Origin: Nocardioides antri
Lineage (GTDB): Bacteria; Actinomycetota; Actinomycetes; Propionibacteriales; Nocardioidaceae
NCBI RefSeq assembly: GCF_008373765.1
Contig: NZ_VUJW01000003.1
Coordinates: 434,001-498,000, forward strand
DNA: 64,000 nucleotides
Reading direction: 5' to 3'
Part shown: positions 1-8,461 of the stretch, one piece after another
Layout: every line of letters starts with the position of its first letter
Position numbering within the stretch: position 1 is the stretch's first letter
Notes under the pieces: model-generated
What the model saw: the letters and a program-made list of their open reading frames with translations, nothing else
Database searches by the model: none
Told to the model about the DNA's origin: nothing
Position numbers and translations under genes: made by a program

Positions 1-339
1 TTCCACAAACGGGGCGGCTTCCTCGGATTCGACCGAGACGACCTTGTGGCAGCCACGGCAGACGAGGTGGAAGTGCTCGTGCCCGCGGGTGGAGTGGTAC
101 GTCGGAGCGCGGTCGCTCAGGTGGGCGTGCCGCACGAGCCCGAGCTCCTCCAGCACCTCCAGTGTGCGGTAGACCGTCGAGGCGTTGACGGTCGACGCTC
201 GCTGCTGGACGTGGGCGAGCACCTCGTCCGGCGTCGCGTGGCCGAGCTCGTCCACGGCGGCGAGGATCATCTCCCGCTGCGGCGTGAGGCGGTAGCCCTT
301 CTCGCGGAGGGCCTGCCGCCAGTCGGCCGTCTCAGACAC
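1..339 (-). CDS. Fur-family metal-dependent transcriptional repressor, 3' part cut by window edge
   Basis: The visible 113 residues are the winged-helix DNA-binding half of a Fur/Zur protein. They contain GYRLTPQREMIL near residue 13, STVYRTLEVLEELGLV, and the HEHFHLVCRGCHKV metal-binding segment with His residues and the first CxxC. The C-terminal dimerisation domain lies beyond base 1. GTG at 339 is chosen because it overlaps the stop of the upstream nitrobindin gene (GTGTCTGA), a translationally coupled arrangement. Whether the effector is iron, zinc or another metal cannot be decided from this half. In actinobacteria Fur proteins in a similar sulfur/phosphate neighbourhood are known, but that is context only. 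Confidence 0.93.
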   Translation of the reverse strand, partial: MSETADWRQALREKGYRLTPQREMILAAVDELGHATPDEVLAHVQQRASTVNASTVYRTLEVLEELGLVRHAHLSDRAPTYHSTRGHEHFHLVCRGCHKVVSVESEEAAPFVE

Positions 340-832
340 GTTGCAGCCTCGCCCACAGATGAGGTTGCAGCTGCTGCCCCATGGCCGCCATGTCGTAGGC
401 GTAGAGCAGGTCGCCCTCGACGTTGCCGTAGAGCCGCTTGCCGCCGGTGTACTCCTTCGCCGACTCGGTGCGGGCCACGGCGTCGGTGACGATCTCGAGC
501 TTGCCGCCGCTCGCCTCGCCGTGCCAGATCTCGACGAAGCCGGTCATGTGCGCGAGCAGCACCTCGACCTTGCCCTCGGGCCGGGCGCGGATGAACCCGG
601 TCTCCTGCGCGGCGTCGCGCACCTTGTTGCCCTCGTCGTCGACGATCCACGAGCGCGCGAGGTAGTGGAAGAACGGGCGCCCGTCCTGCTGGAAGATGAG
701 CTCCTGGCCGAACTGGAACCGCTCGATCGTCGGGTAGTCGCCATGGCCGTTGCCGCGCCAGGTGCCGAGCATCCAGGCGATCGGTCCGCAGTCCGGGTGG
801 AGGTTCTCGGGAATCTGGAAGGCCACGGTCAC
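332..832 (-). CDS. Nitrobindin / FABP-like heme-binding beta-barrel (DUF1794, THAP4-like)
   Basis: A 166-residue cytosolic protein of the nitrobindin family, small beta-barrels that bind ferric heme and react with NO or peroxynitrite. The diagnostic N-terminal motif GTWRGNGHGDYPTIE is at about residues 23-37, and the length is typical. In heme-binding members a C-terminal His is the proximal ligand; the only candidate here is the His in LQPHLWARL near the end. The stop overlaps the GTG start of the fur gene by 8 bases, so the two are probably co-transcribed, which fits a link between metal or redox sensing and NO chemistry (inference). GTG at 832 gives the family-typical start. Confidence 0.9.
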   Translation of the reverse strand: MTVAFQIPENLHPDCGPIAWMLGTWRGNGHGDYPTIERFQFGQELIFQQDGRPFFHYLARSWIVDDEGNKVRDAAQETGFIRARPEGKVEVLLAHMTGFVEIWHGEASGGKLEIVTDAVARTESAKEYTGGKRLYGNVEGDLLYAYDMAAMGQQLQPHLWARLQRV

Positions 833-856
833 TCATCCTAGGAGGCGCCCGCCGCC

Positions 857-862
857 TAGGGT
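857..862 (+). promoter_or_regulatory. -10-like hexamer for a leaderless DsrE gene
   Basis: TAGGGT sits 7 bases before the ATG at 870 in the short gap between divergent genes. An actinobacterial -10 (TANNNT) at this spacing would give a leaderless transcript. No convincing -35 is visible. Confidence 0.25.
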
Positions 863-869
863 GGGGTGC

Positions 870-1232
870 ATGACGCGAGAGCTCGTGGTGAAGGTGACGT
901 GCGGGCTCGACGCGCCGGAGCGGGCCAACCAGGGATTCACGGTCGCGGCGACCGCGGCGGCCTCCGGTGTGCCGGTGTCGCTCTGGCTGACGGGCGAGGC
1001 GGCGTGGCTCGCCGTACCCGGTCGCGCGGAGGAGCTCGTCCTCCCCCTCGCCACCCCGCTGCCCGACCTGCTGGCCACCGTGCTCGAGCTCGGCTCGGTC
1101 ACCGTGTGCGGGCAGTGCGCGGCACGCCGCGAGCTCACCGAGTCCGACCTGCTACCGGGGGTCCGGGTCGCCGGGGCGTCGGTGTTCGTCGAGGAGGCGC
1201 TGCGGGACGGGGCGCAGGCGCTCGTCTACTGA
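870..1232 (+). CDS. DsrE/DsrF-like family protein
   Basis: A 120-residue protein with the DsrE fold pattern: an N-terminal strand (ELVVKVTCGLDAPERANQGF), a helix rich in small residues (TVAATAAASG), then VSLWLTGEAAWLAVPG and a TVCGQCAARREL segment with a CxxC. DsrE-like proteins carry or relay sulfur, or act as small peroxiredoxin-like adaptors. The cysteine pair near residue 78 could serve such a role, but the substrate is unknown. It is divergent from the nitrobindin/fur pair and lies a few kilobases from the rhodanese operon, consistent with sulfur or redox metabolism. Confidence 0.82.
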   Translation: MTRELVVKVTCGLDAPERANQGFTVAATAAASGVPVSLWLTGEAAWLAVPGRAEELVLPLATPLPDLLATVLELGSVTVCGQCAARRELTESDLLPGVRVAGASVFVEEALRDGAQALVY

Positions 1233-1254
1233 TCACGTCCGTAGGCTCGGGCCC

Positions 1255-2139
1255 GTGGTGCTTCGACCTCCGATGCTCGGCCTCGCCGCCATCCTCCTCG
1301 TCCTGGCGCTGGGCGCGTGCCGGCCCGATTCCGCCACCGACCCGAGCGGTGAGCCCTACGTCGTGGGCAAGGGCGACCGGTACGTCGCGCTGGGCGACTC
1401 CTACACCGCGGCCCCCCTCACCGGACCCCTCGCCGGCCTCAACGGCTGCGGACGGACCCAGGTCAACTACCCGCACCTGGTGGCGAAGGCGACCGGGGCC
1501 GAGCTGATCGACAACAGCTGCAGCGGCGCGAACACCCGGCACCTCACCGAGCCGCAGCAGACCCGGTTCGACCAGAACCCACCCCAGCTCGAGGGGCTGG
1601 GCGCGGACACCGACCTCGTGACGTTCCGGCTGGGAGCCAACGACTACGGGTTCGTCGGCCGGATCATCCTGTGCGCCCAGTCGCGGATCGGCGAGGGAAG
1701 CAGCCCCAGCCCGTGCACCGACCTCGACGAGGACGCAGGCTCCGGCAGCGCGGAGGAACGGCTCGAAGACCTCGAGCAGAACCTGGTCAGGGCGCTCCGC
1801 TCCGTCGTCGATCGCGCGCCGCAGGCGACGGTCATCGTCGTCGGGTACCCGCAGATCGTGCCGGCGGAAGGCACCTGCGACCAGCTGCCGTTGAAGCCCG
1901 GCGACTACCCCTACGCGCGCCGGATCAACGTGGGGCTCAACGAGGCGCTGGAAGCTGCCGCGGAGCAGGTCGGCGTGACGTTCATCGACATGTTCCCGGT
2001 GAGCGAGGGCCATGACATCTGCGGCGAGGTGCCGTGGATCGCCGGTGACAAGCCGAAGCGGCGGGACGCGACCCGCTGGCACCCGTTCCCCGAGGAGTCG
2101 CAGGCCGTCGCCGAGCTGGTCCTGGCCGAGCTGGAGTAG
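1255..2139 (+). CDS. SGNH/GDSL-family hydrolase, lipoprotein
   Basis: A 294-residue exported lipoprotein esterase/lipase-like enzyme. The signal peptide ends in a lipobox (LALGAC, Cys near residue 22). The SGNH blocks follow in order: GDSYTA with the nucleophile Ser, SGAN, LGANDYG (block III), and the C-terminal DATRWHPF carrying the Asp/His pair. This arrangement matches the secreted SGNH lipases of Streptomyces. The start is GTG 1255 or ATG 1273; both leave an intact signal peptide. It ends 6 bases from the convergent glycosyltransferase. The substrate is unknown; cell-envelope or lipid ester hydrolysis is likely. Confidence 0.9.
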   Translation: MVLRPPMLGLAAILLVLALGACRPDSATDPSGEPYVVGKGDRYVALGDSYTAAPLTGPLAGLNGCGRTQVNYPHLVAKATGAELIDNSCSGANTRHLTEPQQTRFDQNPPQLEGLGADTDLVTFRLGANDYGFVGRIILCAQSRIGEGSSPSPCTDLDEDAGSGSAEERLEDLEQNLVRALRSVVDRAPQATVIVVGYPQIVPAEGTCDQLPLKPGDYPYARRINVGLNEALEAAAEQVGVTFIDMFPVSEGHDICGEVPWIAGDKPKRRDATRWHPFPEESQAVAELVLAELE

Positions 2140-2145
2140 CCCGGG

Positions 2146-3330
2146 TCAGCGCGCAGCGCCGCGCAGGATCTGCTCGAACCTCGTGGCGCAGTGGGTGAGC
2201 TCGAACTCCCGCTCCGCGAGCTCCCGCGAGCGTCGGCCGAGCTTCTCCCACTCGTCGGCGTCACCGAGCACCTCGGTGACCCAGTCGGCAGCCTCGGGGA
2301 CGGAGCTGCTGTGCGGGGGCAGCACCTGGCCGCCGGCGGCGTCGATGAGGTGGGCGGCGAGGTTCTCGTCGGGCATCAGGCCGAGGATCGGGCGCGCGGC
2401 GCACAGGTAGGACAGGGTCTTCGACGGCACCGAGAACGCACCCGCCGACTTGTCGAGCACGACCAGCAGGATGTCCCCCGACCCGAGCACCTCAGGGAGG
2501 CGCTCGTAGGGCTGGAACGGCAGCAGCGTGATCGGCTGGTCGAGCTTGCGGGCCTCGTCGGCCAGCTCCTCGACCGCACTGCCCTCGGTGATCACAGTGA
2601 GGTGGACGGGCGCGCCCCGGTCACGCACCGCACGTGCGACCTGCACGAGCAGTCGCGGGTTGTGCTTGAGCCCGAGGGTGCCCGAGTAGACGAGGTTGGG
2701 TACGCCGTCGACGTCGTGCTCGCGCGCCCAGGCGTTGTCGCGGGGGGTCGGGACGATCTCGTCCAGCGGCGCCCAGTTGGGGATCACCGTCGTCTTGTCC
2801 GCGGTGCCCCAGGCACGGTGGACGTCGAGGAAGGCGTCGGAGATGACGACGATCGCATCGGCCCGGCGGTTGCACCACCGCTCGGCCCACCCGGCGACGG
2901 CCGCGACGACGGCGAAGCCGCGGCTGAGCTTGCTGCCGGCGAAGGAGCGCATGGCCACGCCCTGGACGTCCTGCTGCCAGGACACCCACGCGCGCCGGGT
3001 GACGAGGAGGAACAGGGTGACGACGACCATCATCGGGACCGGCACGTTGCCCATGAGGACCACGTCGGGCCGGCGGCGGCGGATCTGGCGGGCCAGCTGG
3101 ACGCCGTACCGCAGCTCCTGCACGAGCCGGCGCTTGAAGCTGAGCTTCTCGACCACCTCGCCCGCGCCGATGGGCTCGAAGTGCACGTCAGCGTGGCCGC
3201 CGAGGTTGCCCTTGCCGGAGACGTGGGCCTCGCACCACGAGTGGGTCACGTCGTGGCCGCGCCGCGCCAGCTCGGCGCTGAGCTCGACCTGGAACGGGTG
3301 ACCGCTGTAGTCGTGAACGAGGACACGCAC
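2146..3330 (-). CDS. Glycosyltransferase family 4 protein (WcaI/WbuB-like)
   Basis: A cytoplasmic GT-B glycosyltransferase of about 394 residues. The N-terminal acceptor domain begins VRVLVHDYSGHPFQVELSAE; a hydrophobic stretch (MMVVVTLFLLVTRRAW) may dock to the membrane; the C-terminal nucleotide-sugar domain has LVYSGTLGLKHNP and VPSKTLSYLCAARPILG, typical of family 4. I prefer GTG at 3330 over the longer frame from 3390 because AGGGAGG lies about 12 bases upstream and the conserved fold begins directly after it. It probably adds a sugar to a surface glycan, but it is separated from the main polysaccharide locus by housekeeping genes. Confidence 0.87.
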   Translation of the reverse strand: MRVLVHDYSGHPFQVELSAELARRGHDVTHSWCEAHVSGKGNLGGHADVHFEPIGAGEVVEKLSFKRRLVQELRYGVQLARQIRRRRPDVVLMGNVPVPMMVVVTLFLLVTRRAWVSWQQDVQGVAMRSFAGSKLSRGFAVVAAVAGWAERWCNRRADAIVVISDAFLDVHRAWGTADKTTVIPNWAPLDEIVPTPRDNAWAREHDVDGVPNLVYSGTLGLKHNPRLLVQVARAVRDRGAPVHLTVITEGSAVEELADEARKLDQPITLLPFQPYERLPEVLGSGDILLVVLDKSAGAFSVPSKTLSYLCAARPILGLMPDENLAAHLIDAAGGQVLPPHSSSVPEAADWVTEVLGDADEWEKLGRRSRELAEREFELTHCATRFEQILRGAAR

Positions 3331-3409
3331 CAGAAACCGACCCCTCCCTGAGATTAGGACCCCTGACCCTAGCCTCCCCTGACCGGACAACGAGGCGGTT
3401 TGGCGGAAG

Positions 3410-4270
3410 TCACACCTCGGCGAGCGTCAACCCGAGGAGGGCCCGTGCTTCCGTGGTCGTCATCGGGCGCCGCTGGGCGAGATCAGCGAGCGCCACGGCG
3501 CGCTCGACCAGCTGCCGGTTGCTCTCGACGGGCTCCCCCTTCCGGATCGTGAGCACGTCCTCCATGCCGACCCGCAGGTGGCCGCCCTTGCTCAGCGCGG
3601 CCAGCGCGACCGGCAGCGTGGTCCGGCCGATGCCCGTGGCCGACCAGCTGGTGACCTGCGGCGGCAGTGCCGCGACGGCGGCGACGAGGGCGTCGGCGGT
3701 GCCGGGCATGCCTCCGGGCACGCCCATGACGAGGTCGCAGTGGACTCGACCGCCGTACGGAAGGCCGTAGCGGTCCAGCAGCCGGTGGAGCGCGGCGACC
3801 TGGCCGAGGTCGAACAGCTCGAACTCGGGCACCACCCGGCGCTCCTGGCTGAGCTGGTAGAGCTCGCACACGAACGGCCACGGGTTGCTGAAGACGTCGT
3901 CGCCGAAGTTGGTCGTCCCCATCGTGAGGCTGCAGGAGTCGGGCGCCGCGTCGAGGACCCGGAGCCGGTGCTCGAGGGGGTCGTGCACCGACCCGCCGGT
4001 GGACAGCTGGACGACGAGGTCGGTGGACTCGCGCAGCGCCTGGACGGTGTCGGTCAGCCGGGCGAGGTCGAGCGTCGGCCGGTGCTCGTCGTCGCGGATG
4101 TGGACGTGGATCATGGCCGCGCCCGCGGCCTCGCAGTCCTGGGCGGTCCGCACCAGCTCGGCGAGGGTGGTCGGCAGCTGGGGGAAGTCGGCCTTCGCGG
4201 TCTCGGCACCGGTCGGGGCGACGGTGATCAGCAATGCTTGCGGGTCGACGACGTCTCGACTCTGCTCCAT
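3410..4270 (-). CDS. 3-keto-5-aminohexanoate cleavage family enzyme (BKACE, DUF849)
   Basis: A 286-residue TIM-barrel protein of the beta-keto acid cleavage enzyme family, which condenses a beta-keto acid with acetyl-CoA to give acetoacetate and a CoA ester. Family signs are [10 protein letters not shown] at the N-terminus, the metal-binding [13 protein letters not shown] (about residues 53-65), [17 protein letters not shown], and [13 protein letters not shown]. The family has many subtypes with different keto acids, so the substrate cannot be given. It stands alone between a convergent-side glycosyltransferase and the divergent dtd gene. Confidence 0.9.
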   Translation of the reverse strand: MEQSRDVVDPQALLITVAPTGAETAKADFPQLPTTLAELVRTAQDCEAAGAAMIHVHIRDDEHRPTLDLARLTDTVQALRESTDLVVQLSTGGSVHDPLEHRLRVLDAAPDSCSLTMGTTNFGDDVFSNPWPFVCELYQLSQERRVVPEFELFDLGQVAALHRLLDRYGLPYGGRVHCDLVMGVPGGMPGTADALVAAVAALPPQVTSWSATGIGRTTLPVALAALSKGGHLRVGMEDVLTIRKGEPVESNRQLVERAVALADLAQRRPMTTTEARALLGLTLAEV

Positions 4271-4365
4271 CCCGCCATCGTGGCAGACAGCCGGAGGATC
4301 TGTCGCACCGGCGGCACCCCAGAAGGGACACAGGAGCGCGACACAAGGGCCGCAAGAATGGCCGC

Positions 4366-4815
4366 ATGCGCGCAGTCGTCCAACGGGTCCTGTCGGCGTC
4401 GGTCACCGTCGACGACGAGGTGGTCGGCGAGCTGGACCGGCCTGGCCTCCTCGTCTACCTCGGCGTCACCCACGCCGACGGCCATGCAGAGGTCGCGTGG
4501 ATGGCCCGCAAGATCCGTGAGCTGCGGATCCTGCGCGACGAGGAGTCGGCCGCGGACGTCGGCGCACCGGCCCTGGTCGTCAGCCAGTTCACGCTCTACG
4601 GCGACGCCCGCAAGGGCCGACGGCCCTCCTGGACGGCGGCCGCGCCCGGGCCGCTCAGCGAGCCGGTCTACGACGCGGTCTGCGCCGAGCTCGAGCGGCT
4701 CGGCACCCCCGTCGAGCGCGGCGTCTTCGGCGCGATGATGCAGGTGCGCTCCGTCAACGACGGCCCGTTCACCGTCCTTCTGGAGCGACCGCCGGAGACC
4801 TCTGACACCAAATGA
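4366..4815 (+). CDS. dtd: D-aminoacyl-tRNA deacylase
   Basis: A 149-residue protein, the normal DTD length. It hydrolyses D-aminoacyl-tRNAs (and Gly-tRNA-Ala), keeping D-amino acids out of proteins. Both active-site motifs are intact: SQFTLYGD (about residues 78-85), and [10 protein letters not shown] near the end, holding the Gly-Pro selectivity element. ATG 4366 gives the family-typical MRAVVQRV start. It reads away from the BKACE gene and is followed by an unrelated exoprotein gene. Confidence 0.97.
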   Translation: MRAVVQRVLSASVTVDDEVVGELDRPGLLVYLGVTHADGHAEVAWMARKIRELRILRDEESAADVGAPALVVSQFTLYGDARKGRRPSWTAAAPGPLSEPVYDAVCAELERLGTPVERGVFGAMMQVRSVNDGPFTVLLERPPETSDTK

Positions 4816-4878
4816 CCCCCCGGCTTCGGACGTTCGCCCGTGGTGACCGCGGCTCCTCGGTGGTCACCTTGAGGGGTG

Positions 4879-6207
4879 ATGGTCACACGCGCACTCCGGC
4901 ACGCCGCGGTCGCCGTGGCGCTCGCGGTCATGGCAGCAATGGCGCCGACCGCCGCGCACAGCGAGACCGCAGGCGCAGGCGACGCTGCCGCCCTGCGCAT
5001 CCTGCTGGTGGGCGACTCCGTGACCCACGGGTCGGCGGGTGACTGGACCTGGCGGCACCGGCTCCACCAGCACCTCACGGCTGCCGGGGTCGACTTCGAC
5101 TTCGTGGGACCGAGCAACGACCTGTACGACAACGTCGCCGGCACCGCCGGGTCCTTCGCGTACGCCGACCCGGCCTTCGACACCGACCACGCTGCCAAGT
5201 GGGGCATGTGGATCAGCCGGATCAAGTACCCGATCGGCGACCTCGTCGCCACCTACGACCCGGACATCGTGGTCGAGATGCTCGGCGTCAACGACCTGGC
5301 CCACGGCGTGTGGCACGGCGCGGTCGCCTACGAGGTGGCCGAGCTCGTCAGGGACGCCCGGGCGGTGAAGCCGACGGTGGACGTCGTGGTCGCCGAGGCG
5401 ACCCAGCACTGGTTGCCGGGTGTGCCGGCCTTCAACACAGCGCTCGACGGCGTGGCGGGCCGGCTGTCGACCCCCGAGTCGACCGTCGTCGTCGCCGACA
5501 CGGCGACCGGCTACGACGCGGCCGCCCACACGTGGGACGGCTCGCACCCGAACGCCCGCGGCGAGGTGCGGATCGCCGCCGCCGTCGCCGACAGCCTGCA
5601 CGTGCTCGGGGTCGGCCCGGGGGTGGAGCACCCGCCCCCGCCTCCGCCGGTCGGGCCGCGCACCGCCGCCCAGCTGACGGTCCGCGCGGGCGACGGCTCC
5701 GTCGACCTGCGCTGGACCGGCTCCCCCGGCGCCACCGGGCAGTACGTCTGGGTCCGCGACCGGACGCTCGACGGTCCGTGGGACCGCATGCCGGCGCAGG
5801 TCACCGGCACGTCGTCGACCCTCGACTCGCTCGACAACGGGCACCGCTACCAGTTCCGGACCCAGCCGGTGAAGGGGGACGACGAGCCGGAGGGCGAGGT
5901 GTTCTCCAACGTGGTGGCGGCGACTCCGCGGCCCCCGGCGCCGGCCTGGCTGCGAGCCGAGGGCGGCCGCAGCTGCGCCCGGCTCTCCTGGACGGCCCCC
6001 GTCGGCGCGTCCGCCTATCGCGTCCTCCTGCGCCAGGACGACGGATGGCGGGTCCTCGCCCGCCCGGACCGGCCGTCGGCCGTCGTCCAGGACCTCCCGC
6101 CCGCCACCTCGTGGGTGATCGGCGTGCAGGCGATCCGGGACGGCGTCCGCAGCGTTCCGGCGCCGGTCCGGGTGCTGCGGGACCGGTCCGTCGAGTCCTG
6201 TCGCTGA
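4879..6207 (+). CDS. Secreted SGNH hydrolase with two C-terminal fibronectin type III domains
   Basis: About 442 residues, exported. After an N-terminal signal peptide (VAVALAVMAAMAPTAAHS) comes an SGNH domain: LLVGDSVTHGSAGDWTW (block I Ser), EMLGVNDLAHG (block III Asn), and DGSHPNARGE (catalytic Asp/His). A proline linker (HPPPPPPVGP, about residue 250) leads to two FnIII modules (about 260-350 and 353-440). FnIII modules commonly tether actinobacterial polysaccharide-active enzymes, so a carbohydrate esterase is plausible (inference). A GTG directly before the ATG (4876) is an alternative start, and no good ribosome-binding site discriminates between them. Confidence 0.88.
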   Translation: MVTRALRHAAVAVALAVMAAMAPTAAHSETAGAGDAAALRILLVGDSVTHGSAGDWTWRHRLHQHLTAAGVDFDFVGPSNDLYDNVAGTAGSFAYADPAFDTDHAAKWGMWISRIKYPIGDLVATYDPDIVVEMLGVNDLAHGVWHGAVAYEVAELVRDARAVKPTVDVVVAEATQHWLPGVPAFNTALDGVAGRLSTPESTVVVADTATGYDAAAHTWDGSHPNARGEVRIAAAVADSLHVLGVGPGVEHPPPPPPVGPRTAAQLTVRAGDGSVDLRWTGSPGATGQYVWVRDRTLDGPWDRMPAQVTGTSSTLDSLDNGHRYQFRTQPVKGDDEPEGEVFSNVVAATPRPPAPAWLRAEGGRSCARLSWTAPVGASAYRVLLRQDDGWRVLARPDRPSAVVQDLPPATSWVIGVQAIRDGVRSVPAPVRVLRDRSVESCR

Positions 6208-6223
6208 TCCGGGACGAGCCGGC

Positions 6224-6649
6224 TCACGCGCGGCCGGCAGCCCGCAGGCCGACCAGGTAGAGCTCGCAGCCGAGGCAGAGCCCGAACACGGCGTTCAGCA
6301 GCGCCGCGACCAACGCGAGCCCGACCGCGACCTGGGCCGCGAGCACCGCGCCGGTCAGGTAGCAGACGAGAGCGACCAGGGCGAACGCCAGCCCGACGGC
6401 CTGGGCGAAGCGAGGCGGCGCGGGGTCCTCGAGCGCGGCGGGTGGCGAGAGCCGAGGCCGGACCAGGCTGCGGAAGACCAGGCCGGTCGGCGTGTTCTGG
6501 ACCCCGAGCACCACGCCCATCGCGAAGAAGACGCCCTGGACGGCGATCAGCGCCGTCGCCGCCGGGTCGGGGAGGAGCAGGGTGACGGCGAGCAGCACCG
6601 CGGTCACCGACGCGGTGAACCGCGGCCCGCGCGGGTCGATGCCGCTCAT
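6224..6649 (-). CDS. DUF4395 integral membrane protein
   Basis: A 141-residue membrane protein with about four hydrophobic segments and a conserved-looking terminus, FGLCLGCELYLVG, typical of DUF4395. This family is commonly found beside thioredoxin-like and rhodanese genes in actinobacteria, which is the arrangement here. Its ATG overlaps the stop of the thioredoxin gene (ATGA), so the pair should be co-translated. A role in thiol or sulfur relay at the membrane is inferred from context only. The C-terminal CxxC-like pair (CLGC) could be redox active. Confidence 0.86.
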   Translation of the reverse strand: MSGIDPRGPRFTASVTAVLLAVTLLLPDPAATALIAVQGVFFAMGVVLGVQNTPTGLVFRSLVRPRLSPPAALEDPAPPRFAQAVGLAFALVALVCYLTGAVLAAQVAVGLALVAALLNAVFGLCLGCELYLVGLRAAGRA

Positions 6650-7080
6650 CGGCTGCCTCCCTCGGCGTGGGCGAGCGCCGCGAGCACCTGCTGCTTCTGC
6701 GGAGCGCCCGCGGCGCGCAGCACCTCGTGACCGGCCGCGTCGAGGACCAGGGTCGTCGGCGTGCGTCGTACGTCGAGGGCACGGACCAGGTCGAGGTGCT
6801 TCTCGGCGTCGATCTCGACATGGTGGACGCCGTCCTCCTGGTCGGCCACGTCGGCGAGGACGACCCGGGCGGTGCGGCACGGCGCGCAGAACGCCGACGA
6901 GAACTGCACCAGCGTGGCGCGATCCCCGGGCACCGCGCCCGTCGAGGCGGCGGCGACGTGGTCCCACGCCGTCGGCGCCGCGTCGGCGTGCGCCACGAAC
7001 CGGCCGTCGACGTGGCGGCGGTAGAGGCCGAAGCCGACCGCGGCGAGCGCAGCCAGGGAGAGGACGAGGAGGCCGGTCAT
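6646..7080 (-). CDS. Membrane-anchored thioredoxin-like protein
   Basis: 144 residues: an N-terminal transmembrane anchor (GLLVLSLAALAAVGFGLY) followed by a thioredoxin domain with active site FCAPC (about residues 64-68) and the cis-Pro segment VRRTPTTLVLD. The topology suggests an extracytoplasmic or membrane-associated dithiol oxidoreductase. It forms an ATGA overlap with DUF4395. A strong hairpin separates it from the upstream sseC gene, so it may have its own promoter or be expressed by read-through. Confidence 0.9.
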   Translation of the reverse strand: MTGLLVLSLAALAAVGFGLYRRHVDGRFVAHADAAPTAWDHVAAASTGAVPGDRATLVQFSSAFCAPCRTARVVLADVADQEDGVHHVEIDAEKHLDLVRALDVRRTPTTLVLDAAGHEVLRAAGAPQKQQVLAALAHAEGGSR

Positions 7081-7095
7081 GTCGGTTGAACGCGA

Positions 7096-7127
7096 ACGGC
7101 GGCCCCCGGGATTCCGGGAGCCGCCGT
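7096..7127 (-). terminator. GC-rich hairpin between sseC and the thioredoxin gene
   Basis: ACGGCGGC and GCCGCCGT plus CCCGG/CCGGG form a nearly perfect stem of about 13 pairs with loop GATT and one internal mismatch. It lies in the 60-base gap downstream of sseC. No U-tract follows, as is usual for actinobacterial terminators, so it may terminate, attenuate or stabilise the sseA-sseC message. Confidence 0.6.
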
Positions 7128-7140
7128 CACGATGGTCACG

Positions 7141-7437
7141 TCAGACCGCGATCTCGACCTCGGCGATGCTGCCCACCGCCGCCTGCACCTTGCGGTCCAC
7201 CGGCTCGGCGCCGGGGACCAGGGTGCGGAGGGTCCACTCGCCGTCGCCCGCGAAGAACCGGAAGTGGCCAGTCGCGGACACGGGGACCTCGGCGGTGAAC
7301 TCGCCGGTCCGGTCGAGCAGGCGGACGTAGCCGGTGCTGACCGGCTCGCCGCCCTTGGTCACCTGACCCTGGACGATGGCCTCGATGTCGGTGTTGATGC
7401 CGTTGAGCGACAGGCCGCCCTCAGTCGCGCCGCACAT
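7141..7437 (-). CDS. sseC: DUF1416 sulfur-metabolism protein (SseC-like)
   Basis: A 98-residue protein matching the SseC/DUF1416 family (MCGATEGG start, EAIVQGQVTKGGEPVSTGYVRLLD, GEFTAEVPVSATGHFRFFA), predicted to form a carboxypeptidase-regulatory-like beta-sandwich. In mycobacteria this family is encoded directly after the cysA/sseA-type thiosulfate sulfurtransferase, as here, with only 2 bases between stop and start. The biochemical role is unknown. The start is fixed by the tight spacing and the conserved MCG N-terminus. Confidence 0.93.
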   Translation of the reverse strand: MCGATEGGLSLNGINTDIEAIVQGQVTKGGEPVSTGYVRLLDRTGEFTAEVPVSATGHFRFFAGDGEWTLRTLVPGAEPVDRKVQAAVGSIAEVEIAV

Positions 7438-7439
7438 GC

Positions 7440-8288
7440 TCAGGCCTCCCCGGGCTCGTCGCCGAGGGCGATCGGAACACCCACGAGCGAGCCGTACTCG
7501 GTCCACGAGCCGTCGTAGTTCTTGACGTTCTCCTCGCCGAGGATCTCCTTGAGCACGAACCAGGTGTGGCTCGACCGCTCGCCGATCCGGCAGTAGGCGA
7601 TCGTGTCCTTGGACCAGTCGACGCCGGCCTCGGTGTAGATCTCCTTCAGCTCCTCGTCGGAGCGGAAGGTGCCGTCGTCGTTGGCCGCCTTGCTCCACGG
7701 GACGTTCGCCGCGGTCGGGATGTGGCCGGCCCGCTGCGCCTGCTCCTGCGGGAGGTGGGCCGGGGCGAGGAGACGGCCCGCGAACTCGTCGGGCGACCGG
7801 ACGTCGACCAGGTTCTGGGTGCCGATGGCGGCGACGACCTCGTCACGGAACGCGCGGATCGAGAGGTCCTGCTCCTGCGCGGTGTACGTCGTCGCGGGCC
7901 GGTCGGGCAGCTCGCCGACCAGCTCGCGGGAGTCCAGCTCCCACTTCTTGCGACCCCCGTCGAGCAGCTTGACGTCCTCGTGGCCGTAGAGCTTGAAGTA
8001 CCAGTAGGCGTAGGCCGCGAACCAGTTGTTGTTGCCGCCGTACAGGACGACGGTGTCGTCGTTGGCGACGCCCCGCTCGGACAGCAGCGCCTCGAACTGC
8101 TCCTTGTTGACGAAGTCGCGGCGGACCTGGTCCTGGAGGTCCGTGGTCCAGTCGAGCTTGATGGCCCCCTTGATGTGGCCCTTGTCGTAGGCGGTCGTGT
8201 CCTCGTCCACCTCGATCAGCACGACCTTGGGGTTGTCGAGGTTCTCCTCCACCCACTGGGCGGAGACGAGGGAGTTCTCGCGGCTCAT
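7440..8288 (-). CDS. sseA: Thiosulfate sulfurtransferase (two-domain rhodanese)
   Basis: 282 residues, two tandem rhodanese domains. The N-terminal inactive domain contains VLIEVDEDTTAYDKGHIKGA, and the C-terminal catalytic domain has the loop AYCRIGERSSHTWF, with Cys near residue 235 as the persulfide carrier. The CRIGERS loop is that of the mycobacterial CysA/SseA group. The enzyme moves sulfane sulfur from thiosulfate to thiol acceptors. ATG at 8288 has AAGGA about 12 bases upstream. A Cys-rich leader peptide lies 173 bases upstream on the same strand, so expression is probably tuned to cysteine supply. Confidence 0.95.
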   Translation of the reverse strand: MSRENSLVSAQWVEENLDNPKVVLIEVDEDTTAYDKGHIKGAIKLDWTTDLQDQVRRDFVNKEQFEALLSERGVANDDTVVLYGGNNNWFAAYAYWYFKLYGHEDVKLLDGGRKKWELDSRELVGELPDRPATTYTAQEQDLSIRAFRDEVVAAIGTQNLVDVRSPDEFAGRLLAPAHLPQEQAQRAGHIPTAANVPWSKAANDDGTFRSDEELKEIYTEAGVDWSKDTIAYCRIGERSSHTWFVLKEILGEENVKNYDGSWTEYGSLVGVPIALGDEPGEA

Positions 8289-8461
8289 TTCTGATGTGTT
8301 CCTTCTGAAATAGGTTCTTCGTGGAGAGGAGCGAAAGAGGCTGACGAGAGGCACGACGCGGGAAAGCCGTGAGCGCAGCCGGCAACCGAGCTGGACTGGG
8401 TGCCAGGAGACGTGCGCCGGGTGTCAGCCGTGGCGGTGCGGACCGCCGGGATGGACCCCGC

